Positions 27,898 through 41,205 of a DNA stretch of 64,000 nt are shown here, in pieces. The stretch is from an uncultured Tateyamaria sp. (GTDB lineage Bacteria; Pseudomonadota; Alphaproteobacteria; Rhodobacterales; Rhodobacteraceae). Numbering within the stretch: the first letter of the stretch is position 1; every line of letters begins with the position of its first letter. The position numbers and the translations under genes were made by a program. The stretch is taken from assembly GCF_947504105.1 (NCBI RefSeq), contig NZ_CANNGP010000001.1:62001-126000 (forward strand), given 5' to 3'. The notes under the pieces are model-generated. The model saw only the letters and a list, made by a program, of their open reading frames with translations. It was not told the DNA's origin and made no database searches.

Positions 27898-28683
27898 ATG
27901 GCAATTCTGGAACGTGAGGTCACGGGCGCCGTGGTACATTTGCGCATGAACGCGCCCGACAGGTTGAACGCACTGTCCGACGAGATGATTGCCGAAGTGC
28001 ATGGTGCCCTCGACGACGTGGCCAACGATAGCTCTGTGCGGGCCGTGGTGCTGTCAGGCGCAGGCAAAGCATTTTGTGCGGGACATGACCTGAAACAGAT
28101 GACAGCCGGGCGTCAGGCGGTCGATGGCGGCACAGCCTATTTCAAGGATTTGTTCGATCGCTGCGCTGCGATGATGGCGCGCGTCCAGTCCCTACCCCAG
28201 CCAGTCATTGCGCAAGTTCACGGCATCGCGACTGCGGCCGGGTGCCAACTGGTGGCAACATGTGACCTGGCTGTTGCTGCACATGGGACACGGTTTGGTG
28301 TCAATGGCGTGAATATCGGTCTCTTCTGCTCAACTCCCATGGTGGCGCTGAGCCGAAACATTCCACGCAAACAGGCGTTCGAGATGTTAACCACGGGCGA
28401 GTTCATCGAAGCCGCGCGCGCCGTCGAGCTGGGTCTTGTTAACCATGCCGTGCCGATAGAAGAACTGCCAGATACAGCGCACCGCCTTGCCACCCGGATC
28501 GCCGACAAGCTTGGCAGCGCGGTCAAAGTCGGCAAGCAGGCGTTCTATGAACAACTGCAGATGCCGATAGGCCAAGCCTATGCGTATACAGGCGAAGTGA
28601 TGGTGACCAACATGATGAACCCGGATACTATCGAAGGCATTGACGCGTTTATTGAAAAGCGTCCACCGGACTGGTCGCAATAA
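27898..28683 (+). CDS. Enoyl-CoA hydratase/isomerase family protein
   Basis: The 261-residue crotonase-fold protein has the CoA/oxyanion stretch SGAGKAFCAGHDL near 58-70 and the second oxyanion motif HGIATAAGCQLVATCDLAVA near 105-124. At the position where classical hydratases keep the second Glu, FCSTPMVALSRN lacks it, so it may belong to the ECHDC3-like branch rather than act as a true beta-oxidation hydratase. It starts after GGAGGGCAAG and is alone on its strand. Confidence 0.87.
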   Translation: MAILEREVTGAVVHLRMNAPDRLNALSDEMIAEVHGALDDVANDSSVRAVVLSGAGKAFCAGHDLKQMTAGRQAVDGGTAYFKDLFDRCAAMMARVQSLPQPVIAQVHGIATAAGCQLVATCDLAVAAHGTRFGVNGVNIGLFCSTPMVALSRNIPRKQAFEMLTTGEFIEAARAVELGLVNHAVPIEELPDTAHRLATRIADKLGSAVKVGKQAFYEQLQMPIGQAYAYTGEVMVTNMMNPDTIEGIDAFIEKRPPDWSQ

Positions 28684-28817
28684 CCCTGCAAAAGCGGATA
28701 AAATCCGATACGACTTTTGGTTGTTTCCAAATCGTGCACCGACTATTTCCAAGTTACGACTGGCAATTTGGGCGGAAATGAGGCACAAATTGGACACGGT
28801 TAACAAACCGATGACGA

Positions 28818-28896
28818 TTTTGGGTCGCCGAGTGCGGAAGGTCCCTCCAGGTCAGCCTCTCTCTGACCGACCATCCCCGCAGCGGCGACCCCAAAA
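28818..28896. other. Long imperfect hairpin, candidate structured RNA
   Basis: TTTTGGGTCGCCG (28818-28830) pairs with CGGCGACCCCAAAA (28883-28896) with one bulged G. Inside, TGCGG (28833-28837) pairs with CCGCA (28877-28881). Innermost, GGTCAG (28850-28855) pairs with CTGACC (28863-28868). The nested order suggests an RNA element about 80 nt long. It lies in a gene-free region after the enoyl-CoA hydratase. No known family was recognised, and its strand is undecided. Confidence 0.5.
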
Positions 28897-28948
28897 GCCT
28901 TCCTGAAAAATCCAAGATACTTCCCGAGCCACCGATAGGCGCCTTTCC

Positions 28949-29101
28949 TTAAGTGACCGGTCCGCAATTACCGGGTGGTGCCACGATTACAGGATCCTCG
29001 GGGCCACATGGCTCGCCGCTGATCGGATAGCGATCAGGCTCCTCACATGCTTGCAGCGCAAGGAGCGCCGAAACCACAAAACCTAGTCTGAGAAGTGTCA
29101 T
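28949..29101 (-). CDS. Small lipoprotein (50 aa)
   Basis: A 50-residue frame starts at ATG 29101, with AGGA 7 bp upstream. The product begins MTLLRLGFVVSALLALQAC, a lipoprotein signal with lipobox LQAC and Cys19 as the lipidated residue. A mature peptide of about 32 residues follows, rich in Pro and acidic residues, with two further cysteines (Cys32, Cys46) that could form a disulfide. Function unknown. It is divergent from trmFO. Confidence 0.65.
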   Translation of the reverse strand: MTLLRLGFVVSALLALQACEEPDRYPISGEPCGPEDPVIVAPPGNCGPVT

Positions 29102-29229
29102 TTTTCTGTCCTGTGTTGTTGTACCTCCTGCTTAAATACGGCCAGATACGCTCGCATTGATCTTTGTCAAACTCCGCGGCCACCAGCACATGGATTGCGT
29201 GCTCGTCCCGCATGCCCTACATCCCCGCC

Positions 29230-30582
29230 ATGACACAGATCCTTCACATCGTTGGCGGCGGCATGGCCGGGTCAGAAGCGGCCTGGCAGGCGGCAAGTAT
29301 GGGCGTTCAGGTGGTGATCCACGAAATGCGGCCAAATGTGGCAACATTTGCGCATCAGACGGGGCTGCTTGGCGAAATGGTCTGCTCAAACTCGTTCCGG
29401 TCGGATGACAGCGAACAAAACGCTGTTGGCCTTCTGCATTGGGAAATGCGCCAAGCCAACGGGTTAATCATGCAAACTGCGGACAAACATCGTTTGCCGG
29501 CAGGTGGGGCGCTGGCGGTGGATCGCGATCCCTTTGCGCAAACAGTGACTGATACTCTGATGGCGCACCCGAACATTTCGGTCGAATACGGAGAGATCGC
29601 CGCCCTGCCCGATGACGGCCACTGGATCATCGCCACGGGCCCGCTAACATCGACGGCATTGGGTCAAGCAATTGCAGATGAGACCGGCGCAGAAGCACTG
29701 GCCTTTTTCGACGCCATTGCCCCCATCGTCTATTTCGACTCGATCAACATGGACAAGGCGTGGATGCAATCGCGCTATGACAAGGGCGAGACCGAGGAAG
29801 AGCGAACCGCCTATCTCAACTGCCCCATGACCAAGGACCAGTACGACAATTTCATCGATGCCCTGCTGGCCGCCGACAAGACAGAGTTCCACGAGGGCGA
29901 AACAGCTGGCTACTTTGATGGCTGTCTGCCCATTGAAGTGATGGCCGAGCGCGGCCGCGAAACACTGCGGCATGGCCCGATGAAGCCCGTGGGCCTGACC
30001 AATCCACACCAACCTGACGTCAAGGCGCACGCCGTCGTACAACTGCGGCGCGACAACAAGCTTGGCACGCTCTATAATATCGTCGGCTTCCAGACCAAGA
30101 TGAGGTATGGCGCGCAGGCCGATGTTTTCAAAAGCATTCCAGGCCTTGAGGACGCGCGTTTCGCACGTCTCGGCGGGATTCACCGTAATACGTTCCTGAA
30201 CTCACCCACATTGCTGACGGCCGATATGCGTTTGAAATCGCGCCCCAACGTCCGCTTTGCCGGACAGATTACCGGGGTCGAGGGATATGTCGAATCCGCG
30301 GCCATGGGTCTACTGGCGGGCCGCGCAGCGGCTACCGAACTCCTTGGTGGATCGCTAGACATGCCACCGCCCACCACAGCCATGGGCGCGTTGATCACAC
30401 ACATCACAGGTGGCGCGGAGGCCAAGACGTTCCAGCCGATGAACGTCAACTTCGGCCTGTTTCCTCCGGTCGAAGGGCTGCGGGGCGGTCGGCGTGGACG
30501 CAAGGACCGCTACAAGGCCTACACGGATCGGGCCAAGGCCGATTGGCAAGCCTGGCTCGCCCCACAGGCCGTCGCAGCCTAG
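29230..30582 (+). CDS. trmFO: tRNA (uracil-54-C5)-methyltransferase, folate/FAD-dependent
   Basis: TrmFO makes ribothymidine 54 in the T-loop of tRNA using methylene-tetrahydrofolate and FADH2. The 450-residue protein has the dinucleotide-binding start [15 protein letters not shown], the cysteine of [10 protein letters not shown] near residue 54, and [11 protein letters not shown] near 200. The ATG at 29230 is chosen from the family N-terminus; the frame is open back to 29164. It is upstream of a small methyltransferase and of gluQRS, another tRNA-modifying gene. Confidence 0.95.
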   Translation: MTQILHIVGGGMAGSEAAWQAASMGVQVVIHEMRPNVATFAHQTGLLGEMVCSNSFRSDDSEQNAVGLLHWEMRQANGLIMQTADKHRLPAGGALAVDRDPFAQTVTDTLMAHPNISVEYGEIAALPDDGHWIIATGPLTSTALGQAIADETGAEALAFFDAIAPIVYFDSINMDKAWMQSRYDKGETEEERTAYLNCPMTKDQYDNFIDALLAADKTEFHEGETAGYFDGCLPIEVMAERGRETLRHGPMKPVGLTNPHQPDVKAHAVVQLRRDNKLGTLYNIVGFQTKMRYGAQADVFKSIPGLEDARFARLGGIHRNTFLNSPTLLTADMRLKSRPNVRFAGQITGVEGYVESAAMGLLAGRAAATELLGGSLDMPPPTTAMGALITHITGGAEAKTFQPMNVNFGLFPPVEGLRGGRRGRKDRYKAYTDRAKADWQAWLAPQAVAA

Positions 30583-30622
30583 ACACTGGACGGACGCGGC
30601 AGTGACCAGTTATCCTACTGGC

Positions 30623-31228
30623 ATGACGAAATTTCTGGACAGGGCCTACCAGGCGCGCGACGCGACCTCGACCCGGGCGCTCTATGATAATTGGGCCGCC
30701 AGCTACGAGGCCGAGGTGGCCGAGAACGGCTATGCCACGCCGGGCCGCTGCGCAGATGCGTTGAAGAAGTATGTATCCGATGTCTCTGCCCCGATCCTCG
30801 ACTTTGGCTGTGGTACGGGGCTTTCCGGCCTTGCGCTGAAGCTTGCCGGGTTTCAAGCCATTGATGGCGTAGACCTCTCTGCCGAGATGCTTGAGGGTGC
30901 GCGGGCCAAGGGTGTTTACCGGCATCTTGACCAGATTGAAGCAGATAGTGGGTTGCCACGAAATGGCTATGCAGCCATGGCAGCGATCGGGGTCATCGGC
31001 GCCGGGGCCGCACCGATCGATGTTCTTCACACGCTGATGCGCGCGCTGCCCAAGGGCGGCAAACTGGTGTTCTCTTTCAATGACCACGCGCTGGAAGATC
31101 CCGCAAACGAAGGCGGTATCGCCGCGTGGACCGACTGCGGCGCGGCGCGCTTACTGTTCAAGGAACACGGCGATCACTTGCCTGGCATCGACTTGAACTC
31201 AACCGTATACGTGCTTGAAAAAGCGTGA
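30623..31228 (+). CDS. SAM-dependent class I methyltransferase
   Basis: The 201-residue protein has a Rossmann methyltransferase motif I ILDFGCGTGLSGLAL near 58-72, with GVDLSAEMLEGA as the acidic post-I segment. The stretch STRALYDNWAASYEAEV at the start is typical of UbiE-like and WBSCR27-like proteins. The substrate is unknown. It lies 40 bp after trmFO and overlaps gluQRS by 4 bp (GTGA). Confidence 0.83.
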   Translation: MTKFLDRAYQARDATSTRALYDNWAASYEAEVAENGYATPGRCADALKKYVSDVSAPILDFGCGTGLSGLALKLAGFQAIDGVDLSAEMLEGARAKGVYRHLDQIEADSGLPRNGYAAMAAIGVIGAGAAPIDVLHTLMRALPKGGKLVFSFNDHALEDPANEGGIAAWTDCGAARLLFKEHGDHLPGIDLNSTVYVLEKA

Positions 31229-32151
31229 CCTTTACAAACCGGTTTGCACCATCCCCGACGGGACCTTTGCACCTTGGGCATGCGTATTCCGCGATGATCG
31301 CGCACGACATGGCGCGGGCTGAGAATGGTGTTTTCCTGCTGCGGATTGAGGACATCGATCAATCGCGCGCGCGCCCTGAATGGGAGGCCCAGATATATGA
31401 CGATCTGCGCTGGCTGGGTATCGGCTGGGATGGGACAATACTGCGCCAATCAGACAACTTGCCCGCTTATGGCCGGGCACTTGATGAACTCTGGGATCGC
31501 GGTCTGATTTATCCCTGCACATGCAACCGCAAGGACATTCTGGCAGCGGTGTCGGCCCCACAAGAAGGCGCCCTGCTGGTCGGTCCGGATGGTGTTGTTT
31601 ACCCCGGGACCTGCCGCAATCGTACACCTCTGCCCCGTCACACGACGCCGAGGCCAGACAACACCGCCCTACGTCTTGATTTGGGGCAGACACAGTTCGC
31701 CAGAAAAGAGTTCGATCACCGGATCACGCCAGACAAACCCCATGACAGACTTGCTGTGTCATTCATGGAAACCGGCTCTGGTCCAGACTGCCAAACAGGG
31801 CAGATCGACGTCTACTTGCATGATATGCAACACGGGATCGGGGACGTAGTCTTGGCGCGCAAGGACATGGGGACATCCTATCATCTCAGTGTGGTTCTGG
31901 ATGACGCGGCTCAGGGCATTACACATGTGGTACGTGGCCAGGATCTTTTTGACGCGACCGCCATCCATGTCTTGCTCCAACGTCTGCTGGACCTCCCCAC
32001 CCCCATATACCACCACCACCGCTTGATCCGAGACGACGCAGGCAAACGGCTCGCAAAGCGCGACGACGCGCGCGCCATCTCGAAATACCGAGCCGAGGGC
32101 GCCACTCCGAACGACATCAGGCAGATGGTTGGCCTTCATCCTGTCCAGTGA
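31225..32151 (+). CDS. gluQRS: Glutamyl-queuosine tRNA(Asp) synthetase
   Basis: GluQRS attaches glutamate to queuosine-34 of tRNA(Asp). The 308-residue protein has only the GluRS catalytic domain: FAPSPTGPLHLGHAYSA carries the HIGH motif and GKRLAKRDDARA the KMSKS-like motif. The anticodon-binding half is absent, as expected. Zinc-site cysteines appear in CTCNRKD and TCRNR. The start is a GTG overlapping the methyltransferase stop. Confidence 0.93.
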   Translation: MTFTNRFAPSPTGPLHLGHAYSAMIAHDMARAENGVFLLRIEDIDQSRARPEWEAQIYDDLRWLGIGWDGTILRQSDNLPAYGRALDELWDRGLIYPCTCNRKDILAAVSAPQEGALLVGPDGVVYPGTCRNRTPLPRHTTPRPDNTALRLDLGQTQFARKEFDHRITPDKPHDRLAVSFMETGSGPDCQTGQIDVYLHDMQHGIGDVVLARKDMGTSYHLSVVLDDAAQGITHVVRGQDLFDATAIHVLLQRLLDLPTPIYHHHRLIRDDAGKRLAKRDDARAISKYRAEGATPNDIRQMVGLHPVQ

Positions 32152-32158
32152 GCGGACG

Positions 32159-32521
32159 CTAACCCATCGGTGCCATCAACTCGATCTCGGCCCCATCGGT
32201 CACATCCGTGTAAAAACAGGTGCGCCGCCCTGTATGGCAAGCGGGTCCTGACTGATTAACCTGCATCAACAGACAATCGCGATCACAATCCACGCGTAGC
32301 GACACCAGCACTTGCACGTTGCCAGAGGTTTCGCCCTTCACCCAGAAGGCCTGACGCGAGCGCGACCAATAGGTGACACGGCCCGTCTCCAAGGTGTGCG
32401 CCACAGCTTCGGCATTCATCCACGCCATCATCAGCACCTCGTGACTGTTGGCATCCTGCGCAATGGCAGGGACCAGTCCCTGGTCGTTGTATTTCAGGCT
32501 GTTGGGATCGAAATCCGACAT
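32159..32521 (-). CDS. hisI: Phosphoribosyl-AMP cyclohydrolase
   Basis: HisI opens the adenine ring of phosphoribosyl-AMP in histidine synthesis. The 120-residue protein is the stand-alone form (no HisE fusion). It shows WSRSRQAFWVKGETSGN, the Mg/Zn site DCDRDC and the second zinc cysteine in PACHTGRRTC. ATG 32521 matches the family start; the frame continues to 32671 without support. It is divergent from the IscU-like gene and away from other his genes. Confidence 0.95.
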   Translation of the reverse strand: MSDFDPNSLKYNDQGLVPAIAQDANSHEVLMMAWMNAEAVAHTLETGRVTYWSRSRQAFWVKGETSGNVQVLVSLRVDCDRDCLLMQVNQSGPACHTGRRTCFYTDVTDGAEIELMAPMG

Positions 32522-32596
32522 GGCAAAACCTTTTGCATCTGTGTCCGAGCCGCTTATGTAGGGGGAAACGACACACGACACCAGAGCGGAGGGGCC

Positions 32597-33049
32597 ATGC
32601 CCGCCGATACCGACCTGATCAAGCTTTATTCCAGCCGCATTCTTGGGCTGGCTGCTGATATCCCACACCATGTACGGCTGGCCGATCCTCAGGCTACGGT
32701 CAAGAAACGATCGCCCCTTTGCGGCTCCACCGTGACCATCGATGTAGCGGTGGAAGACGGACGTATCACTGCCTTTGGTCAGGACGTCAAAGCATGCGCC
32801 TTGGGACAGGCTGCGGCTGCCGTCACAGGCGGGGCAGTCATAGGCTGCACACTGGACGAAGTGCTCGCTGCGCGCGATGCCTTGCGCGCAATGTTGAAAT
32901 CAGGCGGCCCAGTCCCGCCCGCCCCGTTTGACGGGTTCGAAGTGTTGGAACCTGCGCGCGACTACAAGAATCGACATGCGTCAATCCTGTTGAGTATCGA
33001 AGCCACGGCCGAGGCTATGGAACAGGCATTACAGTCAGATTGTGCCTGA
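32597..33049 (+). CDS. IscU/NifU-like iron-sulfur scaffold family protein lacking the third cysteine
   Basis: The 150-residue protein has the IscU fold, with Cys42 (SPLCGSTV) and Cys68 (ACALGQAA). At the third cluster-ligand position, where IscU has HCS, it reads RHASI with Ala128. A third cysteine elsewhere (Cys83) is not equivalent. The family label is safe, but ordinary [2Fe-2S] scaffold activity is doubtful; a modified role in Fe-S transfer is possible. The ATG follows GCGGAGGGG. No other isc/suf gene is adjacent. Confidence 0.82.
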   Translation: MPADTDLIKLYSSRILGLAADIPHHVRLADPQATVKKRSPLCGSTVTIDVAVEDGRITAFGQDVKACALGQAAAAVTGGAVIGCTLDEVLAARDALRAMLKSGGPVPPAPFDGFEVLEPARDYKNRHASILLSIEATAEAMEQALQSDCA

Positions 33050-33253
33050 CATCGGCTCTGGGCACAGCTCGACGAGTTCGGTAGCAACTCTGTGTCTCTG
33101 CTAAACCAGTTGAGGTTCCAAGGAGCCTGGACCGCCCATATTTCAAAAGCATCTATCCCCCGACATCACCACGATTTTGCGCACTCGAACGGGTGAATGC
33201 CCTGAGACATGGCATGGCGCCTGGACTGAACGGGAGCGTTTGCACCGCACTCG
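33050..33253. other. Gene-free region
   Basis: No coding region, repeat or promoter could be supported between the scaffold gene and the terminator at 33254. Reading frames here lack ribosome sites and protein-like composition. Confidence 0.4.
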
Positions 33254-33290
33254 CAAAAAAAAGCGCCGCACATCCGGGCGGATGGCGGCG
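33254..33290 (-). terminator. Rho-independent terminator, minus strand
   Basis: CGCCGC-A-CATCCG pairs with CGGATG-GCGGCG with a single bulged base. On the minus strand it is followed by eight T residues after one C. It ends the transcript of the small membrane peptide gene about 140 bp upstream. Confidence 0.85.
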
Positions 33291-33432
33291 CGAGGAAAGC
33301 GTCTCTTGCGTGGGACAGATCCAAACCCCGCGGGAAACGGGGCGCGTTCAGGCGGCAGGCAGAGCCGGTGAAACGCGGGACAGCACCTGGGACGGGCGCG
33401 GTATGGGATCAAGCAAGATCGCAGGCAGAAAC

Positions 33433-33561
33433 TCAGATCAAAGACGGCAGGTGCAGCCCCACAACCAGCATCACAGTCAGGGCAGCAGCGCCCGCAGCAT
33501 CCTGAAGCAACGTGGCTTCGGCGCGGGAGGCGATATCCTTGATTTGGCGCAACGTGGTCAT
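33433..33561 (-). CDS. Small single-span membrane protein (42 aa)
   Basis: The frame from ATG 33561, preceded by GGAG 8 bp upstream, gives a 42-residue peptide with a charged first half (TLRQIKDIASRAEATLLQD) and a hydrophobic second half (AAALTVMLVVGLHLPSLI). It probably inserts as one helix. An alternative start at 33600 would add 13 residues. I recall similar peptides in roseobacters but no function. About 140 nt of untranslated RNA separates it from its terminator. Confidence 0.6.
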   Translation of the reverse strand: MTTLRQIKDIASRAEATLLQDAAGAAALTVMLVVGLHLPSLI

Positions 33562-33661
33562 ATCGGCATCTCCATCTTCGAGTTGCCTCTTTGTTCTCAT
33601 ATTCTTAACGATGTGTAAAGAACTTTTTGAGAACATTTGCGAACTTTTCGGAACAAAACGC

Positions 33662-38010
<4,349 letters not shown>

Positions 38011-38730
38011 CTAAGCGCCTATGGCCATTGGCGTGTTGTCCGTCATCTCCGATGGTTCGGGATCGCGCAGCACGTATCCACGGCCCCAGACGGTTTCGAT
38101 ATAATTCTGACCACCCGTTGCATTGCTGAGCTTCTTGCGCAGTTTGCAGATAAACACATCAATGATCTTGAGTTCCGGTTCATCCATCCCGCCATAAAGA
38201 TGGTTCAGGAACATCTCTTTCGTCAGCGTGGTGCCCTTGCGCAGGCTGAGCAGCTCAAGCATCTGGTATTCCTTGCCGGTCAGATGCACCGTCTTGTTAT
38301 CAACGCTGACCGTCTTGGCATCCAAGTTCACCGAGATATCGCCGGTGTCGATGACCGACTGCGAATGTCCCTTGGACCGGCGGATGATTGCATGAATACG
38401 TGCCACCAACTCTTCTCGGTGAAATGGCTTTGTCAGGTAGTCATCGGCGCCAAAGCCGAACCCTTTAATCTTGTTTTCGGTATCATCCGCGCCGGACAAG
38501 ATCAGGATCGGTGTTTCGACACGTGCCAGACGCAGCTGGCGTAGTACCTCGTGACCATTCATATCAGGCAGGTCAAGATCGAGAAGGATTAGGTCGTAAT
38601 CATAGAGCTTGGCCAGATCGATTCCCTCTTCCCCCAGGTCTGTCGCATAGACGTTCAGGTTCGCATGGGTCAGCATCAGTTCAATGCTTTTCGAGGTTGT
38701 CGGGTCGTCTTCTACAAGCAATACGCGCAT
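38011..38730 (-). CDS. ctrA: Cell-cycle response regulator CtrA
   Basis: CtrA is an OmpR-type response regulator that in alphaproteobacteria controls cell cycle, motility and, in Rhodobacterales, gene-transfer-agent and flagellar genes. The 239-residue protein has the receiver phosphorylation site Asp51 ([11 protein letters not shown]), acidic pocket VEDD, switch Lys in DDYLTKPF, and a winged-helix DNA-binding domain ([12 protein letters not shown] to [13 protein letters not shown]). A CtrA-like box lies upstream, consistent with autoregulation, and sciP precedes it on the same strand. Confidence 0.95.
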   Translation of the reverse strand: MRVLLVEDDPTTSKSIELMLTHANLNVYATDLGEEGIDLAKLYDYDLILLDLDLPDMNGHEVLRQLRLARVETPILILSGADDTENKIKGFGFGADDYLTKPFHREELVARIHAIIRRSKGHSQSVIDTGDISVNLDAKTVSVDNKTVHLTGKEYQMLELLSLRKGTTLTKEMFLNHLYGGMDEPELKIIDVFICKLRKKLSNATGGQNYIETVWGRGYVLRDPEPSEMTDNTPMAIGA

Positions 38731-38787
38731 TCTTCGGATCTCCACACAAGGGCGTTCGGGTGTTGAACTGAACGTGAACCGAAAAGG

Positions 38788-38802
38788 TTAACCACACGTT
38801 AC
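38788..38802. promoter_or_regulatory. CtrA-like box upstream of ctrA (TTAA-N7-TTAC)
   Basis: TTAA CCACACG TTAC matches the CtrA consensus except for the last base. It lies 58 bp upstream of the ctrA start and suggests autoregulation. Confidence 0.55.
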
Positions 38803-38828
38803 CCTTGATGCAGTCGTATAATAACAAC

Positions 38829-39107
38829 CTAAAGTTGTCTATATTTTTGTAACGTTGTTGCCTTCAACGCCTCCTCTCCGTGCGTCGAAACGGCGCGAAT
38901 CCATTCATGGAATTCTTCTTCGCTTAACCCGTAGCGGTCGAGTGCAGCCTCCTGCGTGAGAAGGCCATAAAGCACACCGCGCACGACAGCCGCTTTGCGT
39001 GACGCGACCCACCGCCGTGTCGTGGCAGGAGGTAGATCCGCCTGCGTCAACACAGTTCCATCCGGCAGGGTTACAGCTCGTGGACCATCCACTTTCTTCA
39101 AATACAT
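38829..39107 (-). CDS. sciP: SciP-type CtrA inhibitor (DUF1153)
   Basis: SciP binds CtrA and blocks its recruitment of RNA polymerase, giving cell-cycle timing in Caulobacter and gene-transfer-agent control in Rhodobacter. The 92-residue protein begins MYLKKVDGPRAVTLPDG and contains the Trp/Arg-rich helix ATTRRWVASRKAAVV and LSEEEFHEWIRAVSTHG, which define DUF1153. A longer start at 39128 (MNNERCV) is possible. It lies 98 bp upstream of ctrA on the same strand. A perfect CtrA box sits about 50 bp before its start. Confidence 0.9.
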   Translation of the reverse strand: MYLKKVDGPRAVTLPDGTVLTQADLPPATTRRWVASRKAAVVRGVLYGLLTQEAALDRYGLSEEEFHEWIRAVSTHGEEALKATTLQKYRQL

Positions 39108-39156
39108 CACACACCGCTCATTATTCATGTTTGAGCAGAGCTTGGAGCGATTGCGT

Positions 39157-39171
39157 TTAATGCGCCGTTAA
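39157..39171. promoter_or_regulatory. Perfect CtrA box (TTAA-N7-TTAA) between sciP and mnmA
   Basis: TTAA TGCGCCG TTAA is an exact consensus CtrA site in the divergent promoter region of sciP and mnmA. It indicates CtrA control of its own inhibitor. Confidence 0.72.
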
Positions 39172-39234
39172 ACGGGGCCTTGAGACTATTTCGGATTTTC
39201 ATATATATGCGCCCAATCCCCTCGGAGATCTCCC

Positions 39235-40374
39235 ATGCTTGACCAAAGCGGTCCGCTCAACTCATTGGGCTTTGCCAAAGCCCCAACTGACACTCGTGTC
39301 GTCGTCGCCATGTCTGGCGGCGTGGACAGTTCTGTTGTTGCGGCCGAACTGAAAAGCCAAGGCTATGATGTAGTGGGCGTGACATTGCAGCTTTACGATC
39401 ACGGTGCAGCCCTTGCCAAAAAAGGCGCCTGCTGCGCGGGGCGCGACATCCATGATGCGCGCCGGGTGGCCGAAGAGATGAGCTTTCCCCACTATGTTCT
39501 CGACTACGAAAACGTATTTCGTGACGCGGTGATCGACGAATTTGCCGATAGCTATTTGGGTGGCGCCACGCCTGTGCCTTGCATTCGCTGCAACGAACGG
39601 GTGAAATTCAAGGATCTGCTTGAAACTGCTAAGGATCTCGAGGCTGACTGCATGGCAACCGGCCACTATATCCAACGCAAAATGGGTGCGCACGGGCCAG
39701 AGCTTCATTCTGCTGCGGACGCAGGTCGTGACCAAAGCTATTTCCTGTTTTCAACCACCGCGGAACAGCTGGACTACCTGCGTTTTCCACTGGGTCACCT
39801 TCCGTCCAAAGACGACACGCGCGCCTTGGCCGCAAAATACGGGTTGGGCGTAGCCGACAAGCCTGACAGCCAGGACATCTGTTTCGTGCCAAATGGCGAT
39901 TACGCCTCTGTCATCCGCAAGCTGCGGCCCGAAGCGGCGGCGCCGGGTGACATTGTCGATCACAACGGACGCGTCCTGGGCAATCATGAGGGTGTGATCA
40001 ACTACACGATTGGGCAACGGCGCGGTCTGGGCATCGGCGGCTTGGCAGACCCGCTTTTTGTCGTGAAGCTGGACGCTGAAAATCGGCAAGTTGTTGTCGG
40101 GCCAAAAGAGATGTTGGCCACCCGCACCATTCCCGTACGCGAAGTGAATTGGCTGGGTGACACCCGATTCGACAGCAAGGATGAATGGCATGTGGCCGTC
40201 AAAGTCCGATCCACCCGTCCGCCAACCGACGCTGTCATCCGCCCAATCAGTGCAACCGAAGCCACTGTAGAGCTTGCGGCAGCAGAAGCGGGCGTGTCCC
40301 CCGGGCAGGCCTGTGTGTTCTATGACCGCGACGGCAGTCGAATTTTTGGTGGTGGTTGGATCCACAAAGGATAG
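39235..40374 (+). CDS. mnmA: tRNA-specific 2-thiouridylase MnmA
   Basis: MnmA forms 2-thiouridine at the wobble position of tRNA(Lys), tRNA(Glu) and tRNA(Gln). The 379-residue protein has the PP-loop [12 protein letters not shown] (25-36), the catalytic cysteine in PCIRCNE and the persulfide cysteine in [22 protein letters not shown] is also present. The ATG at 39235 follows GGAGATCTCCC. It is divergent from sciP across a CtrA box. Confidence 0.95.
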   Translation: MLDQSGPLNSLGFAKAPTDTRVVVAMSGGVDSSVVAAELKSQGYDVVGVTLQLYDHGAALAKKGACCAGRDIHDARRVAEEMSFPHYVLDYENVFRDAVIDEFADSYLGGATPVPCIRCNERVKFKDLLETAKDLEADCMATGHYIQRKMGAHGPELHSAADAGRDQSYFLFSTTAEQLDYLRFPLGHLPSKDDTRALAAKYGLGVADKPDSQDICFVPNGDYASVIRKLRPEAAAPGDIVDHNGRVLGNHEGVINYTIGQRRGLGIGGLADPLFVVKLDAENRQVVVGPKEMLATRTIPVREVNWLGDTRFDSKDEWHVAVKVRSTRPPTDAVIRPISATEATVELAAAEAGVSPGQACVFYDRDGSRIFGGGWIHKG

Positions 40375-40440
40375 CCCCGTTGCCTTGTCAGAGGACGTTG
40401 CTTCCGGTTAACTGAACACATGTTCATATTTTAACGGGGA

Positions 40441-41205
40441 ATGGCTCGCATGAAACTCGACACAACCATGGCGGTCGTCACTGGCGGTGCGTCCGGACTT
40501 GGCGAAGCGACAGCGCGCCATTTCTCGGCACAGGGTGCGCGTGTGACACTGCTGGATCGGGATGCGCACCGTGGCCCGGAAGTCGCAAAAGAGATTGGCG
40601 GGCACTTTGCAAAAACCGATGTGACTGACGAGGCTTCTGTCGCCGCAGCGATAAACCTGGCTCGGGACAAGATGGGTGGGATCAACGCGGCGGTGAATTG
40701 CGCCGGTATCGCTGTAGGCATCAAGACGGTGGGCCGCGACGGCCCGCACCCTCTTCCCGCCTTTCAAAAGACGATCGACATCAATCTGGTCGGCAGCTTC
40801 AATGTCGCGCGTCTGTCCGCTGCCGCCATGGCCGACAACGTTCCCGAATCGGACGGTGCACGTGGCGTGATCATCAACACCGCTTCCATTGCAGCCTTTG
40901 ACGGGCAGAAAGGGCAAGCCGCCTATGCCGCATCGAAGGGTGGCGTTGTGGGGATGACATTGCCGATGGCACGCGATCTTGCAGCGTCGGGGGTGCGGGT
41001 GATGACGATTGCGCCGGGTATCTTCAAGACACCAATGCTTGCGGGCCTGCCCGAGGATGTGCAGGCCGCGCTGGCCGCCGATGTGCCCAACCCGCCCCGT
41101 TTGGGTGATCCGAACGAATATGCGCGGCTGGCAGCCTTTATCGTCGAGATGGGATATCTGAATGGCGAGGTCATCCGACTGGATGGCGCGCTGCGGATGC
41201 GCTGA
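40441..41205 (+). CDS. Short-chain dehydrogenase/reductase (HSD10-like)
   Basis: The 254-residue SDR has the NAD-binding motif [10 protein letters not shown] (15-24), [12 protein letters not shown], and the catalytic Ser and Tyr-x3-Lys in [22 protein letters not shown]. The overall pattern, with [21 protein letters not shown], resembles type II 3-hydroxyacyl-CoA dehydrogenases (HSD17B10). The start may be ATG 40441 or 40450; GGGGA fits the second slightly better. Its stop shares a base with the acetyltransferase start. Confidence 0.87.
   Translation: MARMKLDTTMAVVTGGASGLGEATARHFSAQGARVTLLDRDAHRGPEVAKEIGGHFAKTDVTDEASVAAAINLARDKMGGINAAVNCAGIAVGIKTVGRDGPHPLPAFQKTIDINLVGSFNVARLSAAAMADNVPESDGARGVIINTASIAAFDGQKGQAAYAASKGGVVGMTLPMARDLAASGVRVMTIAPGIFKTPMLAGLPEDVQAALAADVPNPPRLGDPNEYARLAAFIVEMGYLNGEVIRLDGALRMR

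Noticed and set aside
28818-28896. 4.5S SRP RNA or an ordinary terminator
   Set aside because: The conserved SRP apical sequence (GGAA with AGCAG) is not in the right order, and there is no T tract on either strand.
33143-33618. Open frames on both strands in the 33.1-33.6 kb region
   Set aside because: Arg/Pro/Ser-rich, no ribosome sites, and they cross a clear terminator; only the 42-residue peptide is retained.
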